Source: Diploptera punctata | Taxonomy: Eukaryota; Arthropoda; Insecta; Blattodea; Blaberidae | Direction of reading: 5' to 3' | Assembly: GCA_030220185.1 (NCBI GenBank) | Contig: JASPKZ010007422.1 | Coordinates: 1 to 64,000 of the forward strand | DNA: 64,000 bases | In this document: positions 61,046 to 64,000 of the stretch, piece after piece | How positions within the stretch are numbered: the stretch's first letter is position 1 | Layout: every line of letters begins with the position of its first letter | The notes under the pieces: generated by a model | Told to the model about the DNA's origin: nothing | Database searches by the model: none | What the model saw: the letters and a program-made list of their open reading frames with translations, nothing else | Translations under genes and position numbers: made by a program

Positions 61046-62686
61046 TCAAGAGGTTCCTCCAACCCTCTCGGCCAAGAGACTCGAGTATTCCGCGAGATGA
61101 ATTTGTTTAGAGAAGCATTCATCCCATGATTCATCACGTTTAACCACAGTAACTCTCTCTCCACAATTCAAAATTTTAATTCTGTCAGCAATGTTGATTT
61201 CTTGTAGATGGCATTCCTTCATCTGCTCCAGAAGTTTCAGCACAAGTTTCAGGGTGTTGTGAGGGCTTATCTTGTCAACCAGTTTGAAGTACTTCAGATT
61301 TTCACAGTTGGCAATAATCAGACACATCATTTCCAAATCATCAATGATGATTGATACGTTTTCAACAGTCTTGAAAGAAGGTGCAGGATTTTCTTCAGAA
61401 AAATCGGTAGCCAAAGGAGCTCTGAGTTTCTGAACGCGGTCCTGACACAATACTAAACTTTCTAAGTTAGGAAAATATCGACTTATGAAACTTAAATCGA
61501 CTTCGACAAAATCTAAGAAGCCTAATCTCAATATTTGACTCCCAAGTGTTTCAAAAAGTTCTTTATCCAGATACACCTGGCCACTGATTGAAAACTCAAT
61601 TAAACATTTTAAATCTTTAAGGGGCGACAAATTACAATATTCGTCGTGAAGGCACAAAGTTAGCGAAGTTAAGTTAGGAACGGTTCGTACAAAAAGCTCT
61701 AGATCTAAAGTTGTGTCGTAAAAGCTCAGAGATAGTTTGGTAAATCTGTCTCCTGATCCTTCATGCTCGCCAAGTTTCCTACAAAACTTATCCAATCCCT
61801 TATCATTTATCCACGTGTTGGTGACATCCAGTTCCTGCAAGTCTGTCAGCGACACAATTAACTTCACAGACTTGTTTGTAACTTGTTCTGAATCTGAAAC
61901 ATTCAACTTTTTCATTTGAGCGCATGATTTTGAAATTGTGTTCACAAGCTCATCTGAACACATAGGGTATGTCATTTCTTGTAGTTTATGAGCGGATTTC
62001 AAACATTTCCACAACAAGGCGCTGGGCAGCGGATACCACGTGTGACAAATATTTACAATTTCCAAGTTCTTCAATTTTGACAGCAGTGTTTCATTTAGAA
62101 GGCATATTTCCTTCGTGGAGATGAATTGGGTGATTGTGGGCTGACAGATAGCGTTAAGTATGGACTGTGCAGCTGTGTAGCACCAGTCCATGTACAGGGC
62201 TTCCTGATTTCCCAAAACAACGTCTTTAATTCTTTCAAACATTGTTTTGTCTTGTCTGCCAAATATCGACATATCCTGACATTCGATTTGGTCGCCTTCC
62301 TGCGGATCTTGGAGGTAGTAGGTGGATATCCTGTGCGACTCGGAATCGTGCCTCTTGCAGCCGGTAGAATCATGTGTTTTATCGACACTTACTTCGCCCT
62401 CACAAGTTTCTTCGTTGCACCAGTTGGAGAACACTTGAGGGTCTGGACCGTTGACGTGTATGCGCAGGACACAGGTACTTAGGCAGTTCATCAACTGATT
62501 CACTACGTCATTAGCACATGAAGAATGCAAATGTCTTTCAAAGTGTTCTTCCAAGTCCTTACAAAATGGTTCTACGCAGTTTCTCTTGAAATCCGATAAA
62601 TGTTTATACTTGGGATATTCTATGAAATGATGTAAAATGGATGTGATGTAGCTTTTCAACTCATGAAGCGCTATGTCTCTCAGGCA
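61046..62686 (-). CDS. Leucine-rich-repeat protein, terminal coding exon
   Basis: One long exon, 546 codons from 62,686 to the TGA at 61,046. The N-terminal CLRDIALHELKSYITSIL is followed by a Cys-rich, charged stretch and then LRRs: LKNLEIVNICHTW, AQMKKLNVSDSEQVTNKSVK, LTDLQELDVTNTWINDKGLD, VPNLTSLTLCLHD, LKCLIEFSIS, FPNLESLVLC and CENLKYFKL. The spacing is the irregular cysteine/RI-like LRR type of insect F-box-like or ZYG11-like proteins; I cannot name an orthologue. The frame stays open to 62,725 but without ATG. CTTCAATCCTCAG|TGC fits a splice acceptor, so a short first exon should lie to the right. No disruption is seen, so it is probably functional. Confidence 0.8.
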   Translation of the reverse strand, partial: CLRDIALHELKSYITSILHHFIEYPKYKHLSDFKRNCVEPFCKDLEEHFERHLHSSCANDVVNQLMNCLSTCVLRIHVNGPDPQVFSNWCNEETCEGEVSVDKTHDSTGCKRHDSESHRISTYYLQDPQEGDQIECQDMSIFGRQDKTMFERIKDVVLGNQEALYMDWCYTAAQSILNAICQPTITQFISTKEICLLNETLLSKLKNLEIVNICHTWYPLPSALLWKCLKSAHKLQEMTYPMCSDELVNTISKSCAQMKKLNVSDSEQVTNKSVKLIVSLTDLQELDVTNTWINDKGLDKFCRKLGEHEGSGDRFTKLSLSFYDTTLDLELFVRTVPNLTSLTLCLHDEYCNLSPLKDLKCLIEFSISGQVYLDKELFETLGSQILRLGFLDFVEVDLSFISRYFPNLESLVLCQDRVQKLRAPLATDFSEENPAPSFKTVENVSIIIDDLEMMCLIIANCENLKYFKLVDKISPHNTLKLVLKLLEQMKECHLQEINIADRIKILNCGERVTVVKRDESWDECFSKQIHLAEYSSLLAERVGGTS

Positions 62687-62892
62687 CTGAGGATTGAAGA
62701 AACAAGCGCAACTAAACAACCACAAAACAATGTATCAGTTATCTAATCTAACTGGATCAAGACTTTTTTTGTTGAAACATGTTAAATTATTAATATTTAA
62801 AAATATTTATTTCCTCCGTATTTATATCATGGGCACCTATGAGAAATCTGTTAATTCTTCTGGATTTGATGAAAATTTGTCTTCTGCTTCTT

Positions 62893-63141
62893 CTACCCCA
62901 TGAAATTAGGTATTTTGACCTGTTTGAGATTTAATGGATCTTCCCATCTAGTACATGAGCGTCCAATACTTCTATGTTCTATTTGTTTGTACTTTAATAA
63001 TAGACGAGGAATTCTATCTGTAGGCTTTCTTTCAACGTGTTCATACCAATCATTTCCCATGTTGCCAATTCTATTTGTTAAATTTAAAATATTTAAATAT
63101 ATTCTAATATCTTCATTTCTTTCCGTCCGAAATTGTGACAC
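62893..63141 (-). pseudogene. Non-LTR C-terminal tail, possibly between LRR exons
   Basis: ERNEDIRIYLNILNLTNRIG, NDWYEHVERKPTDRIPRLLL, KYKQIEHRSIGRSCTRWEDP follows the RIPRxxxxYxPxGxRSxGRPxxRW pattern. Open for 82 codons but only the tail. Confidence 0.6.
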
Positions 63142-63391
63142 CTGCTACTGAACTCAAGAACTTTATTTCTGCGTCAAAATTATTGTAATGGGAAGAATTA
63201 TACAGAGTGATTTACACGAATCTTTGACACGTACTGAGTTGGAGTCAATTTCACATTCATGTCCAATCTATTTTCGTATCATAATTGCATTTTTAAATAT
63301 GGCGAATTACTGTGTTGTTATTTGCCTAATATAGTTTTTTTTCATATTCTCGAAGAGAGAAAAATAATACGCCCTGTACATAGATTCGTTA

Positions 63392-63461
<70 letters not shown>

Positions 63462-64000
63462 CATCATCCCCAGGCCTATATGTAATTACATTAAACAAGT
63501 TGAAATTAATATTGTGGGCTGTTTTGTCTTAAAATATTGAGGAACAGAACGAGCTACCATCGACATTACCATTCCCTACACATGTTTAGAGGTTATTTAT
63601 GATTTCCGTTGTTTCAAATTGTTTTAAATTTTTATATTTTTTAAATTATTATTTTTATATTATACGTTTCTTGTTATTTGATACGCGCTTTGGGCAGAGA
63701 TGAGGCACTTGGGCTACTATTTGCAGTAATACTAATTTAATTGCCCTAGCTCGGTAGATATCTATTTCAGGAAGAACGATAAGATTCTGCGTGTATTCAG
63801 GGTCCAGATGACAGCAGTTAATAGTTTAATTAAGTTCAGTTAGTAAACATAATTACAAAAAATAAATAAACTGTAATGGAAAGTTCGACATCAAACTCAT
63901 GAGACCTTTATTCATATGAATAATTATATATTGGGAGAAATTTCACCCAGTCCCGTTATTGTCAAAAACAAGACAACTCGTAGGCGGTTAGATCCTCTCT
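63142..64000. other. Right edge, no gene recognised; ATT microsatellite
   Basis: (ATT)n at about 63,392-63,462. The poly-Ile/Asn frames across it are artefacts. The first exon of the LRR gene could be here, but no convincing ATG plus donor was identified. Confidence 0.6.

Noticed and set aside
62687..62725. N-terminal extension of the LRR frame starting at TTG 62,725
   Set aside because: No ATG in frame; pyrimidine-rich CTTCAATCCTCAG fits a splice acceptor better.
63307..63540. Poly-Ile and poly-Asn ORFs
   Set aside because: Translation of an ATT microsatellite.

Overview
This is a eukaryotic, almost certainly insect, window. Genes are split by long AT-rich introns with GT-AG junctions, and most of the DNA is SINEs, non-LTR retrotransposon remnants, Penelope-like element (PLE) fragments and miniature inverted-repeat elements. 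Gene content (XPB, M-Ras) and the style of the LINE and SINE families suggest a large-genome hemimetabolous insect, most likely a cockroach or termite (Blattodea). The order-level guess rests on memory of such repeats, not on a search. All three recognisable genes are on the minus strand.

Layout. 1-9092 is a satellite array with a 76-bp monomer and an 83-bp variant. Its left half is full of single-base indels and its right half is clean. At 11.4-13.5 kb are the first two coding exons of an M-Ras small GTPase; the rest of that gene must lie to the left, past or inside the satellite. 13.6-27.8 kb is intergenic and repeat-filled. 27,846-55,898 is a complete XPB/ERCC3 (haywire) gene, the TFIIH DNA translocase. 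I reconstructed 15 coding exons whose phases join without a break into an 800-residue protein. 56.3-60.3 kb holds repeats. 61,046-62,686 is a long coding exon of a leucine-rich-repeat protein whose first exon is not identified. The right edge is retroelement debris and an ATT microsatellite.

The most interesting structure is a set of inverted-repeat (foldback) elements derived from the 3' end of PLEs. They carry GIY-YIG endonuclease C-terminal coding sequence followed by, or overlapping, hammerhead-ribozyme motifs (CUGANGA, a stem-II hairpin, GAAA, a tiny stem III and UH). More than a dozen motifs can be read, several with every core base and all three stems. In several copies the ribozyme core is in frame with the end of the endonuclease ORF, and in two the ORF stop lies inside the U-GAAA segment. 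Some copies are head-to-head palindromes up to about 800 bp. One small foldback family, with 12-14-bp target duplications, sits three times inside PLE endonuclease sequence. Hammerheads in PLEs are known; the foldback packaging, the coding overlap and the density inside XPB introns are what deserve checking.

Other mobile DNA includes three tRNA-headed SINE families (A, B, C), a fourth tRNA-like family (D) with short inverted flanks, a piggyBac-like MITE with TTAA duplications and empty sites in the same window, a MITE with 7-8-bp duplications present once intact and once interrupted, and internally deleted RTE-like LINEs. Several insertions end 16-35 bp from XPB splice donors.
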